The notes: a model not told the origin generated them from the sequence alone. DNA of 64,000 nucleotides from Stenotrophomonas rhizophila (GCF_000661955.1 NZ_CP007597.1:861605-925604), one strand, 5' to 3'; shown: positions 36,671 through 45,447, counted from the stretch's first letter. Translations and numbers: made by a program.

Positions 36671-37157
36671 GTGAAACGTTATCGTGCATCCCCGTTGCTG
36701 CTGACGGCTGCTCTCGTCCTTTGTGGCAGGTTGCGGTGTCGCCGATCATGATGATGCTGCGCTACGCGATGGCGATTGCTGGCATGTCGGTAACCGTGCC
36801 GATCGCATTTACTGCGCCACGACCTACACGCAGTTGCTTGCGCATCCCGAGCGCTATGATGGTCGGCGTATCCAGATACAGGGTAGAGCGGTGGCGAAGG
36901 ATGTCATTGAACTCTACCCCTCGCTTGATTCGTTCGAGGGCAATGAGATCCAGGCGTCGCTGTCACTGCGTTCGGGTGACGGAGTGCCTGAGCTGAGGGC
37001 GTATCTGCTATCACCAACGCGTGTGGATTCCGCGTCGCGCGTCGTTGTGATGGGTGTCTTTCATTTGAATCGAACAGTTCCGGTTGGAAAGAGGCAGGGC
37101 GTAACCCTTGAGAGGATTCGTCTGGGCAGCCTGGAACTGGATGGCTTCAAGTTGTAG
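36671..37157 (+). pseudogene. Lipoprotein gene with an apparent frameshift in the signal peptide
   Basis: The main frame (36723-37157, 144 codons) begins VAGCGVADHDD, which is a lipobox cut in half: the hydrophobic part of a signal peptide (KRYRASPLLLTAALV, from GTG 36671) is in another frame and joins it at about 36715. Removing one base in CTCGTCCTTTG would give an intact ...LVFVAGC lipoprotein signal. The mature part (TTYTQLLAHPERYDGRRIQI, VVMGVFHLNR) resembles the lipoprotein encoded at 37547, so the two are paralogues. Either a true frameshift mutation or a sequence error; if real, the protein is not exported. Confidence 0.6.
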
Positions 37158-37546
37158 GTGGGCTTGTGTGGGGGATGAACCTCGCATGCCGCCTGCAGGC
37201 GAATCCGCTTGCGGGAGTTCGCCTTGTTATGCCTTTGGGGCGCTTCCGCGTGAGATCTTGGTTTTGCGCAGCCGGCCAGCGGTCGGCACAACCGCCATCA
37301 CCAGATCAGCCCCTGCCACTGGTGCAACTGCTGGGCGGCATCCTGTAGATGTCGCGCATTGCCTCAGCAGAAGCCATCCAAGGCGCAAGAGTAATCCGCG
37401 TTTTCATGCCTCGCGTTCCAGCTACCGGCGGCATGTGTTGCCCGATGACGTGGCGAATGTGGTTCTTTCTAGTTGGCACAATCGGCGATCCCATTCCGGG
37501 GTGACGGAAAGAGGATGCGGCTTGGTGGCCTGGTGAGGGAGGTGAA
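37158..37546. other. Gene-free stretch between two paralogous lipoprotein genes
   Basis: No gene is supported. It contains a dyad AGGCGAA / TTCGCCT (37197-37224) with an inner CCGC/GCGG stem, followed by GTTATGC (37226-37232), which together resemble a degenerate integron attC site. The rest shows nothing recognisable; base composition looks less GC-rich than the flanking core genes. Confidence 0.45.
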
Positions 37547-38107
37547 ATGATTAGTATCAGAGTATCGGCGTTGATCGTCCTGGCGCTGGCGGGATGCCAA
37601 CGCGCGGAGCCCGTTACCGTCAGCGGCGTCGAAGATGTATGCGCCTATCGGATGAGCGGCGGCGTGTGCCACGTCTCGCCGACCCAGCTGCTGACCGCGC
37701 CGGAGAAGCTGGCGGGCAGGGACGTCGTCGTGGTCCTCTACTACCCCGGCTTCGGAGCCCGCGTGTTGTTCGCCAGCCGCGATGCGGCGCAGAGCAACGA
37801 TCTGTCATCCGGGTTCGTTGTTCCCGGCGAGGACCGTGCAAGAGGGGAGGGGACACAGCCAACGCTGGATCAGCCCGGCTATTACCGCGTGCTCGCTCAC
37901 TTCGAACGATCCAAGCCGGTGATTGTCGGTGAAGGGGTAACACCGTTGGCCGTTGTTGCCGGTCGATTTGATCGCATTGCAGAGGCGCAGCGCATGTCCT
38001 CCCTGGATGAAATTGTGGAGGAGTGCAATGCGCTCGGAAACTGCAGCATGGGCTACTCACACGGGGTTCTGCCCATGCCAAGGCTGGAGGCCATCGACAA
38101 GAAGTAG
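37547..38107 (+). CDS. Lipoprotein of unknown function, paralogue of the gene at 36671
   Basis: 186-residue lipoprotein. The signal ISIRVSALIVLALAGC ends in an LAGC lipobox at about residue 17. The region CHVSPTQLLTAPEKLAGRDVVV matches TTYTQLLAHPERYDGRRIQI of the frameshifted upstream gene, supporting a tandem duplication. A strong GGGAGGT site precedes the ATG at 37547. No enzyme or binding motif is recognised. A short GCGGCC / GGCCGC hairpin lies 55 bases after the stop. Confidence 0.72.
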   Translation: MISIRVSALIVLALAGCQRAEPVTVSGVEDVCAYRMSGGVCHVSPTQLLTAPEKLAGRDVVVVLYYPGFGARVLFASRDAAQSNDLSSGFVVPGEDRARGEGTQPTLDQPGYYRVLAHFERSKPVIVGEGVTPLAVVAGRFDRIAEAQRMSSLDEIVEECNALGNCSMGYSHGVLPMPRLEAIDKK

Positions 38108-38186
38108 TGTGCCGTCCCTGGCAGCGTATCGATGGGTCGAACACCCTGTGTGACATCGGCGCGGCCTGACGTTGGCCGCTTCGCCA

Positions 38187-38870
38187 TCAGGGCGTGGTCA
38201 CCGGCACCACCTGGTGCCCGATGAAATGCCGCGTTCCATCGAAGTCGTAGCCGATCTGAATCTGCCCGACATCGGCGCAGGCATGGCAGTCGCGCAGCGG
38301 CGTGCGGTACAGCAGTCGGATGCCGCCATTGTCCAGCGGCGTGCTGCCGCTTGCCTGCGCCGGCGCGAACGGCGTCGCCTGTGGGTGGGCGGCCAGCAGG
38401 GCCTGCACGCCCGGGTCGGCACGCACGGTGTCGTCAAGCTGCACGGCGTCCACATCAATGCGCTTGCCGGCGGCATCCACCAGCCGCGTGCCCTCGTTGG
38501 TATTGGCCCGGAACGGGTAGGCCACCGTGGCCACGCCGATGCCGTCGTGCTCATGCCAGGCGGTGACAAACGCCAGCTCACCGGCACTGGACAGTTGCCC
38601 GGCCGCCGTGACCGCATCCGCGCTGGCGCCACCGGCCTGCATCGCCTTGATCAGGCACTCGCGGGTGGCGGCCGCCTCGCCCTGGCGGCAGCTGTTCAGG
38701 TCGCCGCTCCACACCACTGCATTGCTCCAGCGCACCGTGGCATCGGCAGCCATCTTCTGCGCGCTTGGGGTAGCGGTGGGGGTCGGGGCGGCGGGTTCGG
38801 CAGGGTCTTTCTGGCAGGCGGCTAGCAGCAGCAGGCCCAGGGCAGGCAACAGACAACGGGAACGGCGCAT
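38187..38870 (-). CDS. Lipoprotein of unknown function
   Basis: 227-residue lipoprotein with signal LLPALGLLLLAAC (lipobox LAAC, cysteine about 19), then a Pro/Thr/Ala linker. The mature part has paired cysteines (NSCRQG...RECL and RDCHAC) and an IQIGYDFDGTRHFIGHQ stretch. No family was recognised. It is divergent from the SDR gene and separated from the upstream accessory patch by about 80 bases. Confidence 0.7.
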   Translation of the reverse strand: MRRSRCLLPALGLLLLAACQKDPAEPAAPTPTATPSAQKMAADATVRWSNAVVWSGDLNSCRQGEAAATRECLIKAMQAGGASADAVTAAGQLSSAGELAFVTAWHEHDGIGVATVAYPFRANTNEGTRLVDAAGKRIDVDAVQLDDTVRADPGVQALLAAHPQATPFAPAQASGSTPLDNGGIRLLYRTPLRDCHACADVGQIQIGYDFDGTRHFIGHQVVPVTTP

Positions 38871-38979
38871 GGCAAGTACCTCGCAGCGGTAACCGGGAGG
38901 CCACTATCGTCAAGGAGCGGTGAAAATTCTGTGGGCGCGGCATACTGGCGCGAGACATTCATGCGCAGGAGCTTTCGAC

Positions 38980-39798
38980 GTGGCCAGTCTGCAAGGCAAG
39001 ACCATTTTCATCACCGGTGGCTCGCGCGGCATCGGCCTGGCCATCGCGCTGCGCGCGGCGCGCGATGGCGCCAACGTGGCGATCGCGGCCAAGTCGTCGG
39101 TGCCCAACCCGAAGCTGCCTGGCACCATCCACAGCGCGGTCGAGGCGGTTACCGCCGCCGGCGGCCAGGGCCTGGCGCTGAAGTGCGACATCCGCGAGGA
39201 AGACCAGGTGCGCGCCGCGGTGGCCGCTACCGTGGACACCTTTGGCGGCATCGACATCCTGGTCAACAACGCCAGCGCGATCTGGCTGCGCGGCACGCTG
39301 GATACGCCAATGAAGCGCTTCGACCTGATGCAGCAGGTCAATTCACGCGGCAGTTTCCTGTGCGCGCAGGCCTGCCTGCCGTACCTGCTGCAGGCGCCCA
39401 ATCCGCACATCCTGACGCTGGCGCCGCCGCCGAGCCTGGACCCTAAATGGTGGGGCCCGCACACCGGCTACACGCTGGCCAAGATGGGCATGAGCTTTGT
39501 CACCCTGGGGCTGGCGGCCGAATTCGGTCCGCAGGGCGTGGCGGTCAATGCACTGTGGCCGCGCACCATCATCGCCACCGATGCGATCAACATGATTCCC
39601 GGCGTGGATGTTGCTGGTTGCCGCACGCCGGAGATCCTGGCCGATGCCGCGCACGCCGTGCTGACCCGCGATGCAGCCGGCTTCAGCGGGCAGTTCCTGC
39701 TCGATGACGAGGTGCTGGCTGCGGCCGGTATCACCGACCTGAGTGGCTATGCGATGGACCCGTCGCGGCCGCTGTTGCCGGATCTGTTCCTGGATTGA
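38980..39798 (+). CDS. Short-chain dehydrogenase/reductase, HSDL2-like
   Basis: 272-residue NAD(P)-dependent oxidoreductase. The cofactor motif TGGSRGIG is at about residues 11-18, the NNAS motif at about 98-101, and the active-site Y-x-x-x-K is YTLAK around residue 164. The SDR fold continues with ALWPRTIIATDA. The C-terminal half and LTLAPPPSLDPKWW stretch resemble the HSDL2/hydroxysteroid-dehydrogenase-like subgroup. The GTG at 38980 is chosen because AGGAG lies nine bases before it; an ATG at 38920 would add 20 residues unlike the family. Substrate unknown. Confidence 0.88.
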   Translation: MASLQGKTIFITGGSRGIGLAIALRAARDGANVAIAAKSSVPNPKLPGTIHSAVEAVTAAGGQGLALKCDIREEDQVRAAVAATVDTFGGIDILVNNASAIWLRGTLDTPMKRFDLMQQVNSRGSFLCAQACLPYLLQAPNPHILTLAPPPSLDPKWWGPHTGYTLAKMGMSFVTLGLAAEFGPQGVAVNALWPRTIIATDAINMIPGVDVAGCRTPEILADAAHAVLTRDAAGFSGQFLLDDEVLAAAGITDLSGYAMDPSRPLLPDLFLD

Positions 39799-39886
39799 AG
39801 TTACCGGCGGCATGGCGTGACGTTATCGACAGCGATTGCACGCGCAGCTGCTAAGGTGCGCACCCCCCGTGTTTCAGATCCCTGCC

Positions 39887-40852
39887 ATGTCCCAGTGTGT
39901 TTCCCGTCTCTCCCTCGCCGCGGCCATCGCCGTGGCCGGCCTGCTCGGCGCCTGCAGCAAAGGCGCCTCCACCGCCGCCGATGCGCAGGGCGTGGAAAAA
40001 GTGAATGCCTACATCAACTGCTTCAACGCAGTGGAGGAGCCGATCCATCAGGGCTTCCAGCAGTACACCGGCTGGATGAAGGACGCCGACGCCGGCCCCA
40101 CTGGCAAGGAAACGCAGGTGCGCGGCCCCGGCACGGTGCTGTCCCATCGCGTGGATGCGTGCAACGCCCCGATGGTGGCGGCACTGGCCATGACCCCGGC
40201 CGAGCCGGACCTGGACCCGGCGGCACGCGCGTATCAGAAGACCTTTGTCGAGCTGTACGCGCTGATCGAGCAGGCCGACCGTTACTACAGCCGCGAAGAC
40301 TACCTCCGCGATGACCATGCCGGCATGCGCAGCCAGCATGCGCCGCTGATGCAGGCCTACGCGGCGTTCTTCGCCGCCGGCACCGCACTGGATGCCGCGC
40401 TGGAGAAGCGCGAGGACGAACGACGTGCGACGCAGCTCAAGGAGATCGAAGCCGACGAAGGCCGCTCGCTGGCGTATTACCAGCTCAGGATCGTGGGCGA
40501 TGGCAAGCGGCTGACCCAGCTGCTCAGCGCTGATGCACCGGACCTGGCGCTGGCGCGCACCGAGCTGGCTGCATTCCAGGCGCTGTTGCAGCAGGCGCAG
40601 AACGACAAGGTCGGGCAGGGCGATGCGATGTGGGGTCACGTAGAGCGTTCGGCCGATGCACTGGCCCGTGATGCCGGCCGCCGCATCGAACGCGTGCAGG
40701 CCAACACGCCGCTCACCCGCAGCGAGCAGATGCTGCTGCAGGGCGGTGGGCGCGCGAGCCTGCCGCAGGGGTCGGCCGAAGCGGTGATGGCCAGCTACAA
40801 CGATCTGGTGGACATGGCCAACCGGATGGCGCGGTTCAGCGGCGCGCGCTGA
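39887..40852 (+). CDS. DUF3829-type lipoprotein (first of a tandem pair)
   Basis: 321-residue lipoprotein: the signal AAAIAVAGLLGAC has an LGAC lipobox at about residue 23. The mature protein is helical and contains YINCFNAVEEPIHQGFQQYT and GWMKDADAGPTGKE, which recur as YIDCYNDVDSGIHQGIGYYT and SWMKDPKAGPTGRE in the next gene. The family is annotated DUF3829 and its role is unknown. It is separated from its paralogue by a strong hairpin. Confidence 0.82.
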   Translation: MSQCVSRLSLAAAIAVAGLLGACSKGASTAADAQGVEKVNAYINCFNAVEEPIHQGFQQYTGWMKDADAGPTGKETQVRGPGTVLSHRVDACNAPMVAALAMTPAEPDLDPAARAYQKTFVELYALIEQADRYYSREDYLRDDHAGMRSQHAPLMQAYAAFFAAGTALDAALEKREDERRATQLKEIEADEGRSLAYYQLRIVGDGKRLTQLLSADAPDLALARTELAAFQALLQQAQNDKVGQGDAMWGHVERSADALARDAGRRIERVQANTPLTRSEQMLLQGGGRASLPQGSAEAVMASYNDLVDMANRMARFSGAR

Positions 40853-40915
40853 GGGCCGCATCGGCAGGATGCCGGTAACGTGAAGCGCTCCCGCGCGACG
40901 GCGTTGCACGCACCG

Positions 40916-40952
40916 CCAACCCGGACCGCAGACCTGTGCGGTCCGGGTTGGT
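40916..40952 (+). terminator. Strong hairpin between the two DUF3829 genes
   Basis: CCAACCCGGACCGCA / TGCGGTCCGGGTTGG, a 15-bp stem with a six-base loop and no T-tract beyond a single run; it may end or attenuate transcription between the paralogues. Confidence 0.6.
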
Positions 40953-40993
40953 AAACTACGTCTCTGGAATCGTTTACAACACGGAGACGTTTG

Positions 40994-41983
40994 ATGAAGC
41001 ACGTTCTTTCCACGGCGGTACTGGCCGTGTCGATCACCCTGGCGCTGGCCGCCTGCGGCAACAAGTCCGCCGAGCCTGCCAAGGAGGCCGCCGCCCCGGC
41101 CAGCAAGGCCGACGCCCAGGCCGAAGAGGCCGAGCAGGCGCTGACCGGCAAGCTCAACAGCTACATCGACTGCTACAACGATGTCGATTCGGGCATCCAC
41201 CAAGGCATTGGGTACTACACCAGCTGGATGAAGGACCCCAAGGCCGGCCCGACCGGTCGCGAAGAGCGCCCGATCGGCCCGCCGGACCTGGACGCCAACG
41301 ACCTCAAGACCTGCGATGCGGCCATTCCCACGGCGATCGCCGCCGCGCCGGCACTGCCGGAGCTGGACAAGGCGGCCAAGGCCTACCTGGACAGCCTGCA
41401 CACCCTGCAGCCGCTTACCCATGCGGCGTACGACTACTACAAGCGCGAAGACTTCGAAGACGACGGCTACGCGCGCGGCAAGGCGATGCATGCGCCGCTG
41501 ATGGAGGCGCTGGCCGCGTTCGTGCAGGCCAGCGGTGTGTTCAGCACCGCGCTGGAGGCCGAGAACGACCGCGCCCAGCAGGCGCAGCTGCAGGCGCTGG
41601 AGAAGCAGGAAGGCCGCACCCGCACGTATTACCGCCTGGCCATCATGATGGAGGCCAAGTCGCTGATGGACCTGATGGCCGAGGATGACTTCGACGTGGT
41701 GCAGGGGCGTGCCCGACTGGATGCCTTCAATACCATCGCCGACGAAGCGCACGCCAAGGTGGCCGACCAGGAGCCGGGCAAGATGGACTGGAACAGCTTC
41801 GAGACCGCCGCGGAGAATTTCCGTCGCGAGGGCAAGGAGCGCATCAAGCGCGTGGTCGACAAGACCCCGTACACCGACTTCGAGCAGCGCATGCTGGATT
41901 CGCCGTCGCATGCCCCGCAGGGCTCGGCCGGGCGCCTGTTGAACGAGTACAACAGCCTGGTGTTCCAGAGCAACCGCCAGTAA
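40994..41983 (+). CDS. DUF3829-type lipoprotein (second of a tandem pair)
   Basis: 329-residue lipoprotein, paralogous to the one before it over nearly the whole length. The signal is LSTAVLAVSITLALAAC with an LAAC lipobox at about residue 21, followed by an Ala/Lys/Glu linker. The core carries the shared YIDCYNDVDSGIHQGI and SWMKDPKAGPTGRE motifs and YYKREDFEDDGYARGKAMHA. The ATG at 40994 has GGAG at ten bases. Function unknown; the pair suggests divergence after duplication. Confidence 0.85.
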   Translation: MKHVLSTAVLAVSITLALAACGNKSAEPAKEAAAPASKADAQAEEAEQALTGKLNSYIDCYNDVDSGIHQGIGYYTSWMKDPKAGPTGREERPIGPPDLDANDLKTCDAAIPTAIAAAPALPELDKAAKAYLDSLHTLQPLTHAAYDYYKREDFEDDGYARGKAMHAPLMEALAAFVQASGVFSTALEAENDRAQQAQLQALEKQEGRTRTYYRLAIMMEAKSLMDLMAEDDFDVVQGRARLDAFNTIADEAHAKVADQEPGKMDWNSFETAAENFRREGKERIKRVVDKTPYTDFEQRMLDSPSHAPQGSAGRLLNEYNSLVFQSNRQ

Positions 41984-41993
41984 ACGGCATGGC

Positions 41994-42030
41994 GATCCAC
42001 CCCGGTGCGTGCCGCGCGCCGGGGTGGATC
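41994..42030. terminator. Hairpin between convergent DUF3829 and Kv-channel genes
   Basis: GATCCACCCCGG / CCGGGGTGGATC, a 12-bp perfect stem in the short gap between convergent genes; no T-tract on either side. Confidence 0.55.
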
Positions 42031-42034
42031 GCGG

Positions 42035-42916
42035 TCACTGGTTGAAGATATCGGGCAAGGTGTCGCCGCACCGGCGGCAATGCCGGGCGTCCGGTTCGTG
42101 GCCTTCCAACCCGCAGTGCGGGCAGCCACGCGCATCGCGCCGCGCCGCCAGGTCGGCCTCGCGCATGGTGCTGGCCAGTTCGGCGGTGTAGATGCCAGTG
42201 GGCACGGCAATGATGCTGTAGCCGATCAGGATCAGCACCGAGGTGACGAAGCGGCCCAGCACGGTCTGCGGCACGATGTCGCCGAACCCTACCGTGGCCA
42301 TGGTCACCACCGCCCAGTACATGCTGCTGGGGATGCTGGTGAACCCGTGGTTCGGCCCCTCGATCACGTACATCAGGGTGCCGGCGATGATCGTGATGGT
42401 GACCACCGTGAACAGGAACAGCAGCACCTTGCGCCGGCTGCGCCACAGCGATTCCATCAGCACGCCGCTTTCTTCGATGTAACGGGTCAGCTTGAGGATG
42501 CGGAACACCCGCAGGATGCGCAGGGCGCGCACCACCAGCAGGCTCTGCGCGCCGGGGATGAACAGGGACAGGTAGGTGGGCAGGATCGAGGCCAGGTCGA
42601 TGATGCCCCAGATGCTGAACGCGTAGCGCAGGGGCCGTTTGACCACCACCAGCCGCAGCAGGTACTCGGCGGTGAACAGGATCGTGAAGCCCCATTCCAG
42701 CACGTACAGCCAGTCGGCATGGGCGATGTGGAAGCGCTGCACGCTGTCGAACATCACCACCAGCACGCTGGCGATGATGGCGTACACCAGCAGCAGGTCG
42801 AAATTGCGCGACGGGCGGGTGTCGTGGCGGTAGATGATCTCGAACCAGGTCCGGCGCCAGCCGGTCTCGGTGGCGGGGTTGAGCTGGGGGGCGGTGAGCG
42901 GTCGCATGCGCCGCAT
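42035..42916 (-). CDS. Voltage-gated-type potassium channel with a C-terminal zinc ribbon
   Basis: 293-residue six-helix ion channel. The voltage-sensor helix has regularly spaced arginines (RALRILRVFRILKLTRY), and the pore carries the canonical filter TVGFGD. A long linker then leads to a C-terminal ribbon with cysteines at 265, 268, 280 and 283 (CPHC ... CRRC), expected to bind zinc. The channel core is typical of bacterial Kv proteins; the ribbon is an uncommon addition and might regulate gating or assembly. The ATG at 42916 has weak ribosome support. It is divergent from argD. Confidence 0.88.
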   Translation of the reverse strand: MRRMRPLTAPQLNPATETGWRRTWFEIIYRHDTRPSRNFDLLLVYAIIASVLVVMFDSVQRFHIAHADWLYVLEWGFTILFTAEYLLRLVVVKRPLRYAFSIWGIIDLASILPTYLSLFIPGAQSLLVVRALRILRVFRILKLTRYIEESGVLMESLWRSRRKVLLFLFTVVTITIIAGTLMYVIEGPNHGFTSIPSSMYWAVVTMATVGFGDIVPQTVLGRFVTSVLILIGYSIIAVPTGIYTAELASTMREADLAARRDARGCPHCGLEGHEPDARHCRRCGDTLPDIFNQ

Positions 42917-42973
42917 TGTGCCTCACCGGCCGGAAGCGCGAGAATGGGACTTTCCCGCAACCCCCTGACCGCC

Positions 42974-44203
42974 ATGACCGCCGCTGCCACCGATCCGCTG
43001 TTGTCCCTGTCGCATTACTACCTGCCGGTGTACAAACCGCGCCAGGTGGTGCTTGAGCGCGGCCAGGGTGCGCGCGTGTGGGACACCCAGGGGCGTGAAT
43101 TCATCGACCTGGCCGCCGGCATCGCCGTGTGCGGGCTGGGCCACAACGACCCGGACCTGACCGCCGCGCTGATCGAGCAGGCCGGCAAGCTGTGGCACAC
43201 CAGCAACGTGTTCTACAGCGAACCGCCGCTGCGCCTGGCCGAGGAGCTGGTCACCAGCTCGCGCTTCGCCGAGCGTGTGTTCCTGTGCAATTCCGGCGCC
43301 GAAGCCAATGAAGTGGCGATCAAGCTGGTGCGCAAGTGGGCGTCCTCGAAGGGCCGCCCGGCCCACCAGCGGGTGATCGTGACCTTCCGCGGCAGCTTCC
43401 ACGGCCGCACCCTGGCCGCGGTCACCGCCACCGCCCAGCCCAAGTACCAGGAAGGCTACGAGCCGCTGCCCGGCGGCTTCCGCTACGTCGATTTCAACGA
43501 CGAGGTGCAGCTGGAAACCGCGATGGCCGCCGGCGACGTGGCGGCGGTGATGCTCGAGCCGATCCAGGGCGAGGGCGGGGTGATGCCGGCCAAGCCGGGC
43601 TTCCTGCAGCGCATCCGCGAGCTGTGCGACCAGCACGACGCCCTGCTGGTGCTCGATGAAATCCAGGTAGGCATGGGCCGCACCGGCACCCTGTTCGCGC
43701 ATTGGCAGGAAGGCATCAAACCGGACATCGTGACCCTGGCCAAGGCCTTGGGCGGCGGTTTCCCGATTGGCGCGATGCTGGCCGGGCCGAAGGTGGCCGA
43801 GGTGATGCAGTTCGGCGCGCACGGCACCACCTTCGGCGGCAATCCGCTGGCGGCGGCGGTGGCGCGCGTGGCGCTGCGCAAGCTGTCCTCGCCGGAGATC
43901 GGGCACAACGTGGGCCGCCAGTCGCAGGCGCTGCGCGATGGCCTGGGCCGGATCAATGATGAGTTCAAGGTGTTCAGCCAGGTGCGCGGCCGCGGCCTGA
44001 TGCTGGGCGCGGTGCTGGACAAGGATTTCGCCGGCCAGGCCGGTGCCATCCTGGACCACGCCGCCGAGCACGGCCTGCTGACCCTGCAGGCTGGGCCGGA
44101 CGTGCTGCGCTTCGTGCCGTCATTGAACATCACCGACGAGGAAGTGGCCGAGGGCCTCAAGCGCCTGCGCGCGGCGGTGCAATCCTTCATCGCCTCCCGG
44201 TAG
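42974..44203 (+). CDS. argD: Acetylornithine / succinylornithine aminotransferase
   Basis: 409-residue PLP enzyme of the class-III aminotransferases. It has the NSGAEANEVAIKL segment and SFHGRT, the LVLDEIQVGMGRTG motif, the Schiff-base lysine region TLAKALGGGFPIGAML and the TTFGGNPLA segment, all typical of ArgD/AstC. It acts in arginine synthesis or breakdown. The ATG at 42974 is preferred; an in-frame ATG at 42944 adds ten residues. The stop codon TAG (44201-44203) lies inside the GTAG end of a SMAG element. Confidence 0.92.
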   Translation: MTAAATDPLLSLSHYYLPVYKPRQVVLERGQGARVWDTQGREFIDLAAGIAVCGLGHNDPDLTAALIEQAGKLWHTSNVFYSEPPLRLAEELVTSSRFAERVFLCNSGAEANEVAIKLVRKWASSKGRPAHQRVIVTFRGSFHGRTLAAVTATAQPKYQEGYEPLPGGFRYVDFNDEVQLETAMAAGDVAAVMLEPIQGEGGVMPAKPGFLQRIRELCDQHDALLVLDEIQVGMGRTGTLFAHWQEGIKPDIVTLAKALGGGFPIGAMLAGPKVAEVMQFGAHGTTFGGNPLAAAVARVALRKLSSPEIGHNVGRQSQALRDGLGRINDEFKVFSQVRGRGLMLGAVLDKDFAGQAGAILDHAAEHGLLTLQAGPDVLRFVPSLNITDEEVAEGLKRLRAAVQSFIASR

Positions 44204-44267
44204 AGCCGACCGTTGGTCGGCTGCGGTTGCTCTGGGGCCAATGCAGCCGACCAACGGTCGGCTCTAC
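44200..44267. repeat. SMAG element between argD and the HAD gene
   Basis: A 68-bp dyad from GTAGAGCCGACCGTTGGTCG to the matching CGACCAACGGTCGGCTCTAC on the other side. Its left GTAG provides the argD stop and its right CTAC provides, on the minus strand, the stop of the HAD gene, so both convergent genes end in the element. Confidence 0.9.
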
Positions 44268-44875
44268 ACCATGGCGTACCGCTTCAACACCTTGCCGATG
44301 CTGCGGCTGTCGGTCGCCGTTTCCGCCTGCAATCCCGCCTGACGTGCACCGCGCACGTTGGTGAACAGGTCATCGATGAACAGCGTGCGCCCGGCACGTG
44401 CGCCCAGCAGTTCCACCGCCTGCACGAAGACGGCCGGGTCCGGTTTGCGTCCGCCCAGCGCACCGCTGCACAGGATGCGCCCGTGCAACGCCGTGGCCAG
44501 GGTAGGCAGGATGCGCGGGATGGTGTCGGCCATCAGCGCGCCGTTGTTGGTCAGGATCGCAATCGGCAGGCGGCGGGCGACCTGCTCGATGCGTTCGATC
44601 ACCCCGGCCTGCGGCAGGGAGGCGGCGATGCGCGCCGCCTGCCACTGCGCAATGCTCAGCGTGCTGCCCAACGCAGCGCTCACCTGCTGCAGATACAGCG
44701 TGCTGTCCAGGCCGGCGTCGTGCTGCTGCTCCAGGCCGCTGTCGAACAAGGCCGCCTGCACCTGCGCGACGCTGCAGCCGGTGCTGGCCGCCAGGTGACG
44801 CACGCGCAGGTGGCGCGCATGGCGCACCAGAACGCCATCGAAATCCAGCAGCAGGCACTCCACGGCAACGGCCAT
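44264..44875 (-). CDS. HAD-family phosphatase
   Basis: 203-residue hydrolase. The nucleophile motif LLLDFDGVLV is near the N-terminus (Asp at about 11), with ILTNNG as motif II, RKPDP as motif III and FIDD as motif IV, so the catalytic set is complete. A small helical cap lies between motifs I and II. Substrate is unknown; such proteins act on small phosphorylated metabolites. It ends with TAG (on the minus strand, the CTAC of the SMAG element). Confidence 0.88.
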   Translation of the reverse strand: MAVAVECLLLDFDGVLVRHARHLRVRHLAASTGCSVAQVQAALFDSGLEQQHDAGLDSTLYLQQVSAALGSTLSIAQWQAARIAASLPQAGVIERIEQVARRLPIAILTNNGALMADTIPRILPTLATALHGRILCSGALGGRKPDPAVFVQAVELLGARAGRTLFIDDLFTNVRGARQAGLQAETATDSRSIGKVLKRYAMV

Positions 44876-45000
44876 CGCGCACTCTCGTCCAGGTCCACTG
44901 CTGACCGTACCCCACCCGGGGCACGCGCTGCGACATCGCGTCGCAGGCCGGGCGTGGGCACGGACTCTAGAATCGCGTGGACTGTTCGATGGAGATTGCC

Positions 45001-45447
45001 GTGAAACTGCTTGTTCCCGTGTTGCTCGCCGGCCTGATGCTGGCCCCGGCTGCCCATGCCCGCGTGTGTGCGGTCAGCATCGACAGCACCGACCAGATGA
45101 GCTTCAGCCAGAAGGAGATCAAGGTCGGCGCAGACTGCAGCCAGGTGAAGCTGACCCTGCGCCACACGGGCAAGCTGGCCGCCACGGCGATGGGGCACAA
45201 CTGGGTGCTCACGCGGACCCCCGATTATCAGCCGGTGGCGATGGCTGGCATGCGCACGAGCCTGGCCGACAGCTATTTGCCCAAGGGCGATGCGCGCGTG
45301 CTGGCGCATACCGCAGTGATCGGCGGTGGGCAGACCACCAGCGTGACCTTCTCGACCGCGAAGCTGGCCAAGGGGGGCGATTACACGTTCTTCTGCTCGT
45401 TCCCGGGGCACTTCGCGATGATGAAGGGCAAGCTGGTCTTCGGGTAA
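45001..45447 (+). CDS. azu: Azurin-type blue copper protein
   Basis: 148-residue periplasmic electron carrier. A signal peptide (KLLVPVLLAGLMLAPAAHA) ends at about residue 20. The copper ligands are recognisable: His in the MGHNW segment and Cys, His and Met in CSFPGHFAMMKG, with FFCSFPGH as the azurin hallmark. The GTG at 45001 follows ATGGAGA at good spacing; an ATG at 44989 is possible. Azurins pass electrons between cytochromes or to denitrification enzymes; no partner is adjacent here. Confidence 0.93.
   Translation: MKLLVPVLLAGLMLAPAAHARVCAVSIDSTDQMSFSQKEIKVGADCSQVKLTLRHTGKLAATAMGHNWVLTRTPDYQPVAMAGMRTSLADSYLPKGDARVLAHTAVIGGGQTTSVTFSTAKLAKGGDYTFFCSFPGHFAMMKGKLVFG

Noticed and set aside
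37306..37494. Small minus-strand frame between the lipoprotein genes
   Set aside because: 62 codons with no ribosome site, no motif and no plausible partner.
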